The notes beneath the pieces are model-generated. The model had not been told where the DNA came from, ran no database searches, and saw only the letters and a program-made list of their open reading frames with translations. Below are positions 20,013-27,934 of a stretch of 35,864 nt of DNA, piece after piece. The position numbers and the translations under genes are program-made. Each line of letters begins with the position of its first letter. Positions within the stretch are counted from its first letter, which is position 1. Source of the stretch: a virus; the IMG/VR virus record IMGVR_UViG_3300034061_002064, positions 1 through 35,864 of that record. One strand, given 5' to 3'.

Positions 20013-21057
20013 CTTCGGCCTTTCTTGCTTCATAATCGGTTCGGATGGCGTCAAGCAGCTTCACACCTAGCTCAACCGTAGGAGCGCACCACACGCGCGC
20101 CCGGCTTGTTTCTGGCTCGTCTGGATCAACGATAATCAGCGCGCTTGGGTGGATTTTCTGGGGCGGGAAATTTAGCTGCTTGGCGTAATGATCAACTTGC
20201 TTGTAGCCGCTAACCCGGACAAGCTGGCTAACCATGCCGTCGCCGTCTAGGCATAGCCCTTGATCGCCGCCGCTATGTAAATGGCCCGAAACAAGGATAT
20301 GGTCACGGTGGCCGAAAGCCAGTTCGCGCCTCATGCCGTGGTTGATATTGTATTGCGACCGACCGGGGAAATCATGCCGCGCATTGATCCGGGTAACGAC
20401 GCCATTCGGGGACTTCAGAGCGATCCGAACGCCATGTTCTTCAGTAACCCCGCCAGCGTGGCGCAATATCCAGTTTAATGGATTTTCTAATCCACTGCCC
20501 TGCCAGCTATCGTGATTGCCCAAAACGCAAAATAAATTGTCGTGCTGGGTTAGCAACCATTCCGCCAGCATGATTGCTTCGTGAACGCTTGTGGATTGGT
20601 GAGCATATAGCCGCGCAAGCCGACCAACCCAGAAATTCGCAATGTCTCCGATATGGCCGGATAAGATTGCTGGATGTTTAGCAAGCTCCACATGGCTACG
20701 CAGTAGCCGCATATTGCAGCCGTCAGCGTCAACGTGAGGATCACCCCAGACCCAAAGCCCGAACGGCCCTTCAATACGAACATCAATCGGGATAAGCGAT
20801 CTGGCTTCGTCCGCCTCAATAGACCTATCTCCTGCGGCGGTTCTTTGTTCCAGCAGTTCTTCAATAGTCGGGAGCGCGCTAGGGAGCCTTGGTGCTTCAA
20901 ATTGCTTCTTAACGAGATTATTGTTTTTGATGCGGTCGTGAAGCGTAGCCCGTGCTATCCCCAATTCAGATGCTGCTTTTGAAATATTCCAACTATTCCT
21001 TTGAAGCGCGGATTTGGTTTTTGCCACTTCGTCTGGCGACAAGGGAGGGGTCGGCAT
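19972..21057 (-). CDS. Metallophosphoesterase with N-terminal HTH
   Basis: 361 aa. Residues 10-45 are a Fis/NtrC-type HTH (NISKAASELGIARATLHDRI). The calcineurin-like phosphoesterase follows with all metal motifs: WGDPHVD (Asp, His), SGHIGDI, LGNHDSW, NARHDFPG and SGHLHSGG. It should hydrolyse phosphodiesters or phosphomonoesters, and the HTH suggests a DNA substrate or site. It is placed directly after the lysis genes. Phosphoesterases of this two-part type occur in alphaproteobacterial phages, function unproven. ATG 21057. Confidence 0.88.
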   Translation of the reverse strand: MPTPPLSPDEVAKTKSALQRNSWNISKAASELGIARATLHDRIKNNNLVKKQFEAPRLPSALPTIEELLEQRTAAGDRSIEADEARSLIPIDVRIEGPFGLWVWGDPHVDADGCNMRLLRSHVELAKHPAILSGHIGDIANFWVGRLARLYAHQSTSVHEAIMLAEWLLTQHDNLFCVLGNHDSWQGSGLENPLNWILRHAGGVTEEHGVRIALKSPNGVVTRINARHDFPGRSQYNINHGMRRELAFGHRDHILVSGHLHSGGDQGLCLDGDGMVSQLVRVSGYKQVDHYAKQLNFPPQKIHPSALIIVDPDEPETSRARVWCAPTVELGVKLLDAIRTDYEARKAEDVTKRNRKTASNQ

Positions 21058-21058
21058 A

Positions 21059-21289
21059 TCAGCCCTGTTTTGGAGGTTTTTGGAAATGCCACCACTTGTG
21101 GACGATCTGGCTACCTAGCCAAACACAGCCAAGTATCGGAAGCCAAAGAGCCGCCGTTTCTGATGTTTCTTTTAGGTGAAAAGCAGGACTAATAATTGCC
21201 GCTCCTGATATAGTCGCTGTGACCTTTTCGGTCGTCGTTTCGAATAATGCGTTAATAAAATTCCAGATCGGATGATCATTGTTTGTCAT
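21059..21289 (-). CDS. Two-helix membrane protein, holin-like
   Basis: 76 aa from ATG 21289 (ATGA overlap with the o-spanin stop). Two hydrophobic stretches: VTATISGAAIISPAFHL and AALWLPILGCVWLGSQIV, then a charged KWWHFQKPPKQG tail. Size and place suggest a holin or antiholin, but a second candidate lies at 21649-21828 and I cannot tell which forms the lethal hole. Confidence 0.6.
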   Translation of the reverse strand: MTNNDHPIWNFINALFETTTEKVTATISGAAIISPAFHLKETSETAALWLPILGCVWLGSQIVHKWWHFQKPPKQG

Positions 21290-21516
21290 TTCTTGCCCCA
21301 TCCACAAAGTTGGCCCACTTTATTGTGAGCTTTACTCTGCACCACTGTCTTGGGCGTATCTTTTTTGCTCCACCGGATGGGACGCGCGGCGTCGCAAAAT
21401 AGCAGAGAATTACTAATCGGGACGTTGGAACCCGTCGTCTGACATGACGCTAGAAGGGTCGCGCTCAAGAGCAGCGACAACGGCCTCGCGTATTTTAACA
21501 GATTGATGTGCGGCAT
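21286..21516 (-). CDS. Outer-membrane spanin (Rz1-like lipoprotein)
   Basis: 76 aa. Signal peptide with lipobox LLLSATLLASC (lipidated Cys24). The mature part CDAARPIRWSKKDTP, then QSKAHNKVGQLCGWGKK is the short Rz1-like type with an HN..... C ending common in alpha- and betaproteobacterial phages. It starts inside the i-spanin gene in another frame (104-base overlap), the nested Rz/Rz1 design. It would join the inner-membrane spanin to fuse the membranes at the end of lysis. Confidence 0.8.
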   Translation of the reverse strand: MPHINLLKYARPLSLLLSATLLASCQTTGSNVPISNSLLFCDAARPIRWSKKDTPKTVVQSKAHNKVGQLCGWGKK

Positions 21517-21652
21517 CGACTTGAGCTTTCAGGCTGTCTAGCTGCTGCGCTGTCTTGGCGAGATCGACCATCTGCTTTTGGTTCAGATAGTCGAAGATTT
21601 TACCGGCGAGCGCAAAGAGCCCGCCGATAAATTGAAGGATCGAAACGATCAC
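21413..21652 (-). CDS. Inner-membrane spanin (Rz-like)
   Basis: 79 aa from GTG 21652, which sits in a GTGA overlap with the upstream stop; this is why I do not use the longer frame to 21817. N-terminal membrane helix SILQFIGGLFALAGKIF and a periplasmic coiled coil (VDLAKTAQQLDSLKAQVDAA, then IREAVVAALERD). Short but with the expected i-spanin layout, and the Rz1-like gene is nested in its 3' end. Confidence 0.72.
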   Translation of the reverse strand: MIVSILQFIGGLFALAGKIFDYLNQKQMVDLAKTAQQLDSLKAQVDAAHQSVKIREAVVAALERDPSSVMSDDGFQRPD

Positions 21653-21828
21653 TTGGACGCCGGAGGAGTGGACGTGACGGAGCGCATAACCGCCATCATG
21701 ACTGACATCGCAATAATCGACCAACCGGCCTTCGGGTCTTGAAGGAACGAGTTCCAGTCTGCGATAGCAAGCGCGCCAAAAGCCGCCGTCAGAGCAGACA
21801 TAAGATAAGTGCGCCATCCGATAAGCAT
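21649..21828 (-). CDS. Small two-helix membrane protein, probable holin
   Basis: 59 aa. ATG 21828 has AGGAG 7 bases upstream. MLIGWRTYLMSALTAAFGAL with ADWNSFLQDPKAGWSIIAMS and MMAVMRSVTSTPPASK: two hydrophobic segments joined by a DW..FL.DP loop. This W-R-T...TSTPP pattern is common next to endolysins and is usually called holin or holin-like. Missed if only long frames are considered, because an out-of-frame ORF covers it. Confidence 0.72.
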   Translation of the reverse strand: MLIGWRTYLMSALTAAFGALAIADWNSFLQDPKAGWSIIAMSVMMAVMRSVTSTPPASK

Positions 21829-21838
21829 GTTCGTTCTC

Positions 21839-21985
21839 CTAGTTGCAGGGGTTAGAGGTGCGGTCGCGCGCGATACACTCCGCGTATTTGACAGACTCGC
21901 AGCCTGTTAAGAGTGCAGCCGCCCCAAATAGAGCGAAGCAAAAGATCGCCGTGACGATCAGAAAACGAATATCTTCCTGTCTCAT
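21839..21985 (-). CDS. Small lipoprotein of the lysis cassette
   Basis: 48 aa. Membrane signal RFLIVTAIFCFALFGAAALL ending in lipobox LLTGC (Cys29), then only 20 residues, with YAECIARDRTSNPCN (two Cys). ATG 21985 overlaps the endolysin stop (ATGA). Small lipoproteins with an AEC....NPC end recur beside phage endolysins. It is a second lipoprotein besides the Rz1-like one; role unknown. Confidence 0.7.
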   Translation of the reverse strand: MRQEDIRFLIVTAIFCFALFGAAALLTGCESVKYAECIARDRTSNPCN

Positions 21986-22371
21986 GTTTCAATCTGAACG
22001 TGAGGGCCGTCCACAATGGACTTCCAGTAAATCCCGTAAGTGATTTTATCTGTCAGCTTTAGTTCTTTAGCCGCAGCCTTAAATGCTTTCTCGACGATTG
22101 TTTTATAGTCTTTCAAATCCCATGAAACAGCACCGCTTGGTTTAGCAACAAAGTCGATTGCTTTGCCGCGTAAATGGTAGCTGTTCATCGTGCGGCTTTT
22201 GCCCGTTTTGACGAGATACCGCTGCCGCTCTTTTGTTCGAAGCCCCTCCGTTATCTCAAACGGGATCGGGCTTAATTCACGAGCGCGCTTGGCAAGTTTC
22301 ACCAAATCCGCGTCAACACCACGAAGGCGAACAAGCGACGTGCTATTCAGGGAAGGCTTATCAGTTCCCAT
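21982..22371 (-). CDS. Endolysin, M15-family peptidase
   Basis: 129 aa. Cuts the peptide cross-links of peptidoglycan. The LAS-type zinc ligands are in SYHLRGKAIDFV (His and Asp) and DGPHVQIE (second His), with EGLRTKERQRYL as the usual first motif. No signal peptide, so it needs a holin. It is the first gene of the lysis unit, after the terminator that ends the tail genes. Confidence 0.9.
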   Translation of the reverse strand: MGTDKPSLNSTSLVRLRGVDADLVKLAKRARELSPIPFEITEGLRTKERQRYLVKTGKSRTMNSYHLRGKAIDFVAKPSGAVSWDLKDYKTIVEKAFKAAAKELKLTDKITYGIYWKSIVDGPHVQIET

Positions 22372-22411
22372 CGAATGATCTTTCCTAAGTCAAAGAATAT
22401 ACGACAAAGAA

Positions 22412-22442
22412 AAAGGGCTGCACCGGCAAGGCACAGCCCTTT
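22412..22442 (-). terminator. Terminator between tail and lysis genes
   Basis: Minus strand: GGGCTGTGCC, loop TTGCC, GGTGCAGCCC, a 10-pair stem with two wobble pairs, followed by TTTTTCTTT. On the plus strand the flank AAAGGGCTG / CAGCCCTTT is a perfect 9-base repeat. It would end or attenuate tail transcription before the endolysin. Confidence 0.85.
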
Positions 22443-22468
22443 AACAAACTCAAAATCGTCAGGTCGCA

Positions 22469-22843
22469 CTATGCGATGACGCCAACGGTAGAGACGAAAT
22501 CAGGCGCAGGGGAACCGTCTGCTATGTTCACCCATCCTTCGGCCTGTTCGCTGTAGGCATACTGGACTATGGCGCTGGAGAACGTCGGCATGGTTTCAGG
22601 CGTGCCGTTCATGCGAAGGCGGCCAAAGTAGCCCGGACGTGCGACAGGCTGCGGCGGATTGTCTGGATCGACAGGGCCTTCGATGGGCTCATAGATCGTG
22701 CCGACGACATTGAGAAACCAACCACCGCCGGTTTCGAACGTGCCGTTGGTGACTATGGTGCCTTCAGCATCCACAAAGCCAAGTGACTCTGCGTCTGCTA
22801 ATAGTGTCGAATAGTCGCCGGAGTTAAAGATAATTTCAGTCAT
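22469..22843 (-). CDS. Tail-associated hypothetical protein
   Basis: 124 aa after the large fibre gene, sharing one base with it. N-terminal ITEIIF-like start (MTEIIFNSGDYSTLLADAES), a beta-rich middle with GGGWFLNVVGTIYEP, then YFGRLRMNGTPETMP. Probably a fibre-associated or fibre-assembly protein. No known family. Confidence 0.7.
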   Translation of the reverse strand: MTEIIFNSGDYSTLLADAESLGFVDAEGTIVTNGTFETGGGWFLNVVGTIYEPIEGPVDPDNPPQPVARPGYFGRLRMNGTPETMPTFSSAIVQYAYSEQAEGWVNIADGSPAPDFVSTVGVIA

Positions 22844-25800
22844 TAGTATGGTGCTCCGACAGTGGATTTTGCTTTCAGTGTAGCGTCTGGAAGGCGGGTG
22901 TTATAGAAAGCTGCTGAGGCTATCCACCCATTGATGGCATATCCGCTACCATAACCAATAGACACAGAAACAGCGGTTCCCATAGGCTGCGGTGAACCAG
23001 ACGAACCTTGAGTGCCGACCGTTCCGTTATTAGCTACGGTGCTAAACCCAATAGCGTCCCAACCAACTGCCGCACGGACAGGGCCGTTTGTCCAACCGCT
23101 ATGCGATGTGTTAGTTCCAAAAGCACCGTTATAGGATTGGACGATTGTGTTTGTTCCAGAGTTATAGAGCAAACGACGCAAGCTATAATCGCCAAGAATT
23201 GAGGTTGCTTTTGTCCCATAAAGCAACTTAGAGGTTTCAATTACCGCAGACGCAGTGTTTGAACCGGCAGCCGTAAGTGCGCCGCCACTAAGTTTAGGCG
23301 CATCAGCCACTCTCGTAACACTGGCAGTTGTCGTGGGGATGTAGCTGGTGGCGAAAGCGCCTGCTTCGAGTTGTGCGCCCCACAGGTAGATGCCGGAGAT
23401 GCCATCGCCTGTAAAAGTGCGGATGTTATCGGATGGAGCAGCAATCCATAAAACAGGTATTGACCCTGCTGGCGGTGTATATGTAACGCTACAACGATAC
23501 CACCCGTTTCCGACAGGAGTGATGCTATATGTAAATCCTGAGTAAGGCGTTGATCCAACCGTGCCATTAGCTAAGTTAAACCAAACTCCACGAGCGGCTA
23601 CTATTTCACACAAAAGCCAGTTATAGCCGCCAGCTTTTGCATATACTGTTGAAGTGTATGGTGTAGCACTCAATGTAGGCGATTGGTAAACACCTTTAGG
23701 GCTTGTAGTAGTATCAGCGCAGATGAAATCTGCTGTTTGCGTTCCATCCGGTGCTACAATAGCATTCGCAATAGACCCTGATCCAAACGCTAATATTCCA
23801 GCTTTCGTCCAGCTAGCGTTTTCAATTTGCTGACTATACGTAAGCAGGTTGACCCTACTCTCCTCAATCAGCATACCCCTCGCCGTCGCGGGCGTAGTGG
23901 ACGGATCGTAGTCATAGCGCGGCTGATACACCTCTGCGGTTGTGCTGACGCGATACTGCCTTGCAACGCTTTGATACGTTACGGCCTCAAACTGCGCTCC
24001 CCAGGCATATATTCCGCTTCCGCTTGTTCCGACATAGACGCCTGCTGCGTCTGCATTAGCGCAACCAAAGTCAAAGTAACGCGTGCCGGTATTCGTCACC
24101 GTCTTTTTTGCCGAAATGCGATACCAGCCGTTGCCTACATCGGTCACGCTGACAGAAACTCCACTTGCTACAGTCCCTACTGCTCCCGTCGAAAGATTAA
24201 CCCATGACCTAGATGAAGTGCCGTCATTAGGATCAATCCACATCCAATTCCGCTCTGCTGCCTTTGCATAGACCGACCATATATAGGAGTAGCCATCTGT
24301 CATCGTGCGGGTGCGATATACGCTATGCAAGGCATTAGTGGCATCTTCCGCAATCTTTATGGCGGTTGATGACCCATCAGGGGCTACAAATCCTGTCGTT
24401 AGTGTGACCCCGCGCTTCGTCCATGCGGCATTTGTGAAGTCTTGCGAATACATCAACATATTCGCCGGAGCCCACGTCAGCGTCCCGGTGCTGTCGTAAT
24501 ACATCCGGTTGCCCGTCGTGCCGCTGTTGTCGATCCACGACGGGGACGGGATGTCGCCAGCGTAGGCATTCGTGTATGCCCGCAGCGACGTGACCCAGCC
24601 AAATGTCGGCGGGTTGATGGTCACAGAACCGGAAGTAACCACAGTCTCAGGGAAGCTGCTGGATACGCCGGTTTCCTGATCGATCCAGTAGGCTTCCACA
24701 AGTCGGTTGGCGTAACCGGAGATTGTGAAGGTTTCTGCGGCGCGGGCGACTGTGGATGCGACTGTCGGGATGTAGGATGTGGGGAATGCGCCAGCTTCAA
24801 GCTGTGGCGCTGCAAAATAAAGACTTTCCGTTCCGGCAGCAGTCCCAAAATTGATAGAACCTGACGCGGTAGCAAAAGTATTGCCTGTAGCCGATGGCGC
24901 TAGTTCCAGAATAACTAAAGCCGTTGCCGGAGACACCGAACAAACCATTCCGACACGAAACCAGCCATTACCTACGTTCTGTTTGAATGTCGAAAAAATT
25001 GTTCCGCTTACCGAACCTACCGCTGTCTGAGATGCAACCGCAGTAACGGACGTTGATAGGTCAAATACAGCAGAAGCCCAGTATCCAGTCCCCGTCCCAG
25101 AAAGAGTAATGGCTGCGTAATTTAGAGTTCCTGCCTTAACATAGCAGGAGACTGTATATTGAGCATTACCGGTTATGGAGATGGAAGACGTCGTATAAAC
25201 CTGCGGTTGTCGCGCAGTTCCCGACGTTGCGGTAAGTTTCTGGGCGGCCGCGCCTGTTGGGTCGAGAGTTGTGTCTGTAGAAAACGCAGACTGAAAAACA
25301 CTCCATGCAGCATTGGTAAGAGCAGATGATTGAAGCAGCAGGTTCGTCCGCGTCCCCTCAACCAACAGCCCCTTTGCAGCAAGCGTTGACGGATCGTAGT
25401 CAAAGCGCGGGCCGTAGTAGGCGGCAGATGTCGTGGCGACGTAGGTGGACGGCGTGGTCTGGTAGGTGACGGCTTCGATCTGCACACCCCACAACAACAA
25501 GTCAATGCTGTCGGCAGCGGCAGGCGACTGTCCGCCATAAAGACCAAGACGAATACTGCCAGAAGCTGTTGCGGTTGCCGTGAAATTAAAGCGTTGCCAG
25601 CTATTTGTCACAGTCGGTAAAAGCTGTGACGCGCCGCCGATTAAGGCATACATTACCGCAGACGTGCCGGTGTTTAGTCTTGCATAAAACGAAACCACAT
25701 AAGTAGTGCCAACAACAAGGCTAAGGTTCTGGCTAACAAATGAACGGTCGGAGCTAGTCGTCCCTGCATTCAGCGCGCACTGAACACGCGTTGCCGTTGT

Positions 25801-26109
25801 CGTCCCATCTGGTGCAGCAGCGTGATTGTTTGTCAATGTCGCTAGTGAGCCAGCGCCACCGTTAGATGCAGCCCACGGCGACGTAGCCAAAGCCTGACTT
25901 TGTAAGACAAGATTACTCGGCGCATACGTCAGCTTGCCGGTGCTGTCATACATCATTGCATGACCGGCGCGGCTGATTGAGCCGCCGGATGGCATAGTGG
26001 TGAGCGTAGATAGCGTCTGCCAATCATAAAGGTCTTTAGCAAAAACAGAGGACACTTCCGGCGTCGGATAACTGCGATTGCTAAGGACTATGGCTGACGA
26101 TCCGCTCAT
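22843..26109 (-). CDS. Large tail fibre / receptor-binding protein with duplicated modules
   Basis: 1088 aa. Four related lectin-like beta modules begin at residues 66, 256, 550 and 754 with NLLxQS or NMLMYSQ-type openings, each with A.W.K, APDG, Y..S.YAKA, NGWYR and an ending like YLWGAQLEAGAFATSYIPT. They form two copies of an A-B pair: A follows YDSTG.LT.AP, B follows YDPST...G.L.E. Residues 940-1088 look like a LamG/concanavalin-type end domain. It should contact host surface glycan. No Shine-Dalgarno sequence precedes ATG 26109; a hairpin and U-run do. Confidence 0.85.
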   Translation of the reverse strand: MSGSSAIVLSNRSYPTPEVSSVFAKDLYDWQTLSTLTTMPSGGSISRAGHAMMYDSTGKLTYAPSNLVLQSQALATSPWAASNGGAGSLATLTNNHAAAPDGTTTATRVQCALNAGTTSSDRSFVSQNLSLVVGTTYVVSFYARLNTGTSAVMYALIGGASQLLPTVTNSWQRFNFTATATASGSIRLGLYGGQSPAAADSIDLLLWGVQIEAVTYQTTPSTYVATTSAAYYGPRFDYDPSTLAAKGLLVEGTRTNLLLQSSALTNAAWSVFQSAFSTDTTLDPTGAAAQKLTATSGTARQPQVYTTSSISITGNAQYTVSCYVKAGTLNYAAITLSGTGTGYWASAVFDLSTSVTAVASQTAVGSVSGTIFSTFKQNVGNGWFRVGMVCSVSPATALVILELAPSATGNTFATASGSINFGTAAGTESLYFAAPQLEAGAFPTSYIPTVASTVARAAETFTISGYANRLVEAYWIDQETGVSSSFPETVVTSGSVTINPPTFGWVTSLRAYTNAYAGDIPSPSWIDNSGTTGNRMYYDSTGTLTWAPANMLMYSQDFTNAAWTKRGVTLTTGFVAPDGSSTAIKIAEDATNALHSVYRTRTMTDGYSYIWSVYAKAAERNWMWIDPNDGTSSRSWVNLSTGAVGTVASGVSVSVTDVGNGWYRISAKKTVTNTGTRYFDFGCANADAAGVYVGTSGSGIYAWGAQFEAVTYQSVARQYRVSTTAEVYQPRYDYDPSTTPATARGMLIEESRVNLLTYSQQIENASWTKAGILAFGSGSIANAIVAPDGTQTADFICADTTTSPKGVYQSPTLSATPYTSTVYAKAGGYNWLLCEIVAARGVWFNLANGTVGSTPYSGFTYSITPVGNGWYRCSVTYTPPAGSIPVLWIAAPSDNIRTFTGDGISGIYLWGAQLEAGAFATSYIPTTTASVTRVADAPKLSGGALTAAGSNTASAVIETSKLLYGTKATSILGDYSLRRLLYNSGTNTIVQSYNGAFGTNTSHSGWTNGPVRAAVGWDAIGFSTVANNGTVGTQGSSGSPQPMGTAVSVSIGYGSGYAINGWIASAAFYNTRLPDATLKAKSTVGAPY

Positions 26110-26137
26110 AAAAAAGCGCGCCAGTTTCCTAGCGCGT
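26110..26137 (-). terminator. Terminator-like hairpin at the fibre gene start
   Basis: Minus strand: CGCGC (26136-26132), 10-base loop, GCGCG (26120-26116 with flanking C), then TTTTTT (26115-26110) directly before ATG 26109. Short stem, but all G-C. May attenuate fibre expression. Confidence 0.5.
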
Positions 26138-26170
26138 CCTCTGGTAAGTTAATGTTGCATTGATAGTAGA

Positions 26171-26611
26171 TTAGCTGAGATTTGCGCCGCTAATCACCCA
26201 AGTCGTCGTGCCAATTTTTATGGCAGAGGCCATACCATACGCATCAAGCGTTCGGCTTCCCGTTGTCGCCGCCGCGCCAGCTAGATACATCGTGTCAGTA
26301 TTAATGGCGATTGTGACTACACCGCCAGCATTTATGAATGTAATGACAGTTCCGACAGGATATTCGACACTGGCATTAGACGGGATCGTAAACGTCCGCG
26401 TCGTTGCATCAGTCGATGGATGCAAAATGTGCGTTCCAGCATCGGCAAGCGTCAGAGTATAGTCTGCGCTTTTGCTTGTCTGAGCGATACCTATGACATT
26501 GACGGCACGATACACAGATGGATTAGCCGACGATTGGCTGTCCGCACCAAAAAAGAACCCGTTGATCGAGATTGTAGTATCAACGGTTGCTGTTTTAAGA
26601 TCATAAGCCAT
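26171..26611 (-). CDS. Tail-associated beta-structured protein
   Basis: 146 aa. After an N-terminal 30 residues, it reads as a compact beta module: SADYTLTLADAGTHILHPST, TRTFTIPSNASVEYPVGTVI, TFINAGGVVTIAINTDTM and a final TTTWVISGANLS. This is the fold pattern often found at tips of tail fibres in alphaproteobacterial phages. Probably a fibre-tip or baseplate accessory. Confidence 0.75.
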   Translation of the reverse strand: MAYDLKTATVDTTISINGFFFGADSQSSANPSVYRAVNVIGIAQTSKSADYTLTLADAGTHILHPSTDATTRTFTIPSNASVEYPVGTVITFINAGGVVTIAINTDTMYLAGAAATTGSRTLDAYGMASAIKIGTTTWVISGANLS

Positions 26612-26620
26612 TGCGCCACC

Positions 26621-26974
26621 TTATTCCAGAAAATCGAGCATATAGAGCGTCTTCGCGTATATCGCGCAAATGCCCTGCAACTCATTTACAAGCTGCGGAT
26701 CGCCCTTTGTTAATTCCTGCGCATTGTCCATAATCCACTGACGCTGGGCGCGTATTTCTTCCGAAGGAAGGCTGGATCGGATCGCTATCGGGTTAATCTC
26801 CCCGATCAGGCCATAAAGCCCCTGATACTGTTCCACAAACGGGTCAATCGCATCAAGGATCGTTTCGTAGAAATACCCGAAGGCGCGATGCGCTTCCCCG
26901 TTTCGTGTTGTCCAGTGACGCAGATGCGCATAGTCGCGCAGCGCGAAAACGCGCGCGATCAGTTCCTCAATCAT
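26621..26974 (-). CDS. Helical phage protein, DUF5856/Dps-like type
   Basis: 117 aa. A four-helix pattern with IARVFALRDYAHLRHWTTRN, AHRAFGYFYETILDAIDPFV and EEIRAQRQWIMDNAQEL. I associate the opening with small phage proteins of the DUF5856 type that resemble Dps/ferritin-like helices. Key acid and His residues (Asp14, His17, His20, Glu27, His29) could bind a metal. Its placement among tail genes is odd for a cytoplasmic protein. Family call from memory. Confidence 0.65.
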   Translation of the reverse strand: MIEELIARVFALRDYAHLRHWTTRNGEAHRAFGYFYETILDAIDPFVEQYQGLYGLIGEINPIAIRSSLPSEEIRAQRQWIMDNAQELTKGDPQLVNELQGICAIYAKTLYMLDFLE

Positions 26975-26991
26975 TCAGAAAGCTCCGTTGA

Positions 26992-27921
26992 TTAGTTTAT
27001 GCGATACCACGTCGTATTCGCTAAGCGGTAAATATACCCAAGCACCTGTCCGGCAGTCGCAGATGTATGCGCGTGCGAAAAGGTGCCGTTAGATAAGGTC
27101 AGCGTTGTCACGGCGCTGCTACCTGCCGTAACGCCGGTCGCATTGATCGAAATAAACTGCGTCTGACCATTTACCGGCGTGGACGGGAAAGTGATTGTCA
27201 TCGCCGCATAGGCGGCTGAAAGCTGCGCGATATGGTAGGGCGTGGTCGCAGACAGGGTGACGGTCTGGCCCGTGGCGGTAATCGATGTAAAGCCGATCCC
27301 GGTATGGATTTCCTGCGCCGCCTGTGTAAACGATCCACCGGCGGAAAACGCCCCCGTGACAGACATGTCGCCCGCAAACGCAACGGATTTGTCCTGCTCA
27401 ACCGTAAAGGCGTCAGTAAGGGTGGTTGAACCATTTGGCGTCGTGGCGAAAACAATCTTGGTCCCGTGAGCGGTCGCGGTCCATGCCTGCGTCGCAACCA
27501 TTCTGATCTGAGCGCGAGGGCCAGCAGAATAGGCCGTAGCGCCAAAGCCAAGAACATCGACTGTGCCAAGAACGTCGCCAGAAGCTACCGCAGAGGCCGC
27601 AGCGCTAGTAATGTTGGCCCGGCGCAATCTAATGCCGGGAATACCACCAAAACCGTCAACCTCCATAAACTGATTGGCCGATGTGCCGTTACCAATCAGT
27701 CGGTAAATGTAACCGGCGTCGGCGGCAGGAGGAGATGTAACGGCTGTTGTATTGGCTGAAACGGTAAGCGGAGCCGCAAAGGCGGCTGTAACATACGCCT
27801 CAATCGTAGCGCCAAGCGCCCGGCAATCCGATTTTGCAACCTGTTTCACGCCAGAGCCGGAATTTCCGTCCGTATTATAATCCCTAAACGCACTAGAAAA
27901 TGCGGTTGATATTGTTCCCAT
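26992..27921 (-). CDS. Tail fibre protein
   Basis: 309 aa. The opening FRDYNTDGNSGSGVKQVAKS, DCRALGATIEAYV is a common attachment head of phage fibres. The middle is Ser/Ala/Gly/Thr rich beta structure, and the end (ITFPSTPVNGQTQFISINAT, then LGYIYRLANTTWYRIN) resembles the ends of fibre tips, like that of the 146 aa neighbour. It probably joins the tail tip to the larger receptor-binding fibre. Confidence 0.78.
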   Translation of the reverse strand: MGTISTAFSSAFRDYNTDGNSGSGVKQVAKSDCRALGATIEAYVTAAFAAPLTVSANTTAVTSPPAADAGYIYRLIGNGTSANQFMEVDGFGGIPGIRLRRANITSAAASAVASGDVLGTVDVLGFGATAYSAGPRAQIRMVATQAWTATAHGTKIVFATTPNGSTTLTDAFTVEQDKSVAFAGDMSVTGAFSAGGSFTQAAQEIHTGIGFTSITATGQTVTLSATTPYHIAQLSAAYAAMTITFPSTPVNGQTQFISINATGVTAGSSAVTTLTLSNGTFSHAHTSATAGQVLGYIYRLANTTWYRIN

Positions 27922-27934
27922 TGCGGATAATTCC

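Noticed and set aside
21653-21817. N-terminal extension of the i-spanin frame (134 aa version)
   Set aside because: The same bases encode the 59 aa holin-like protein with a strong ribosome binding site, and a GTGA junction marks the i-spanin start at 21652.
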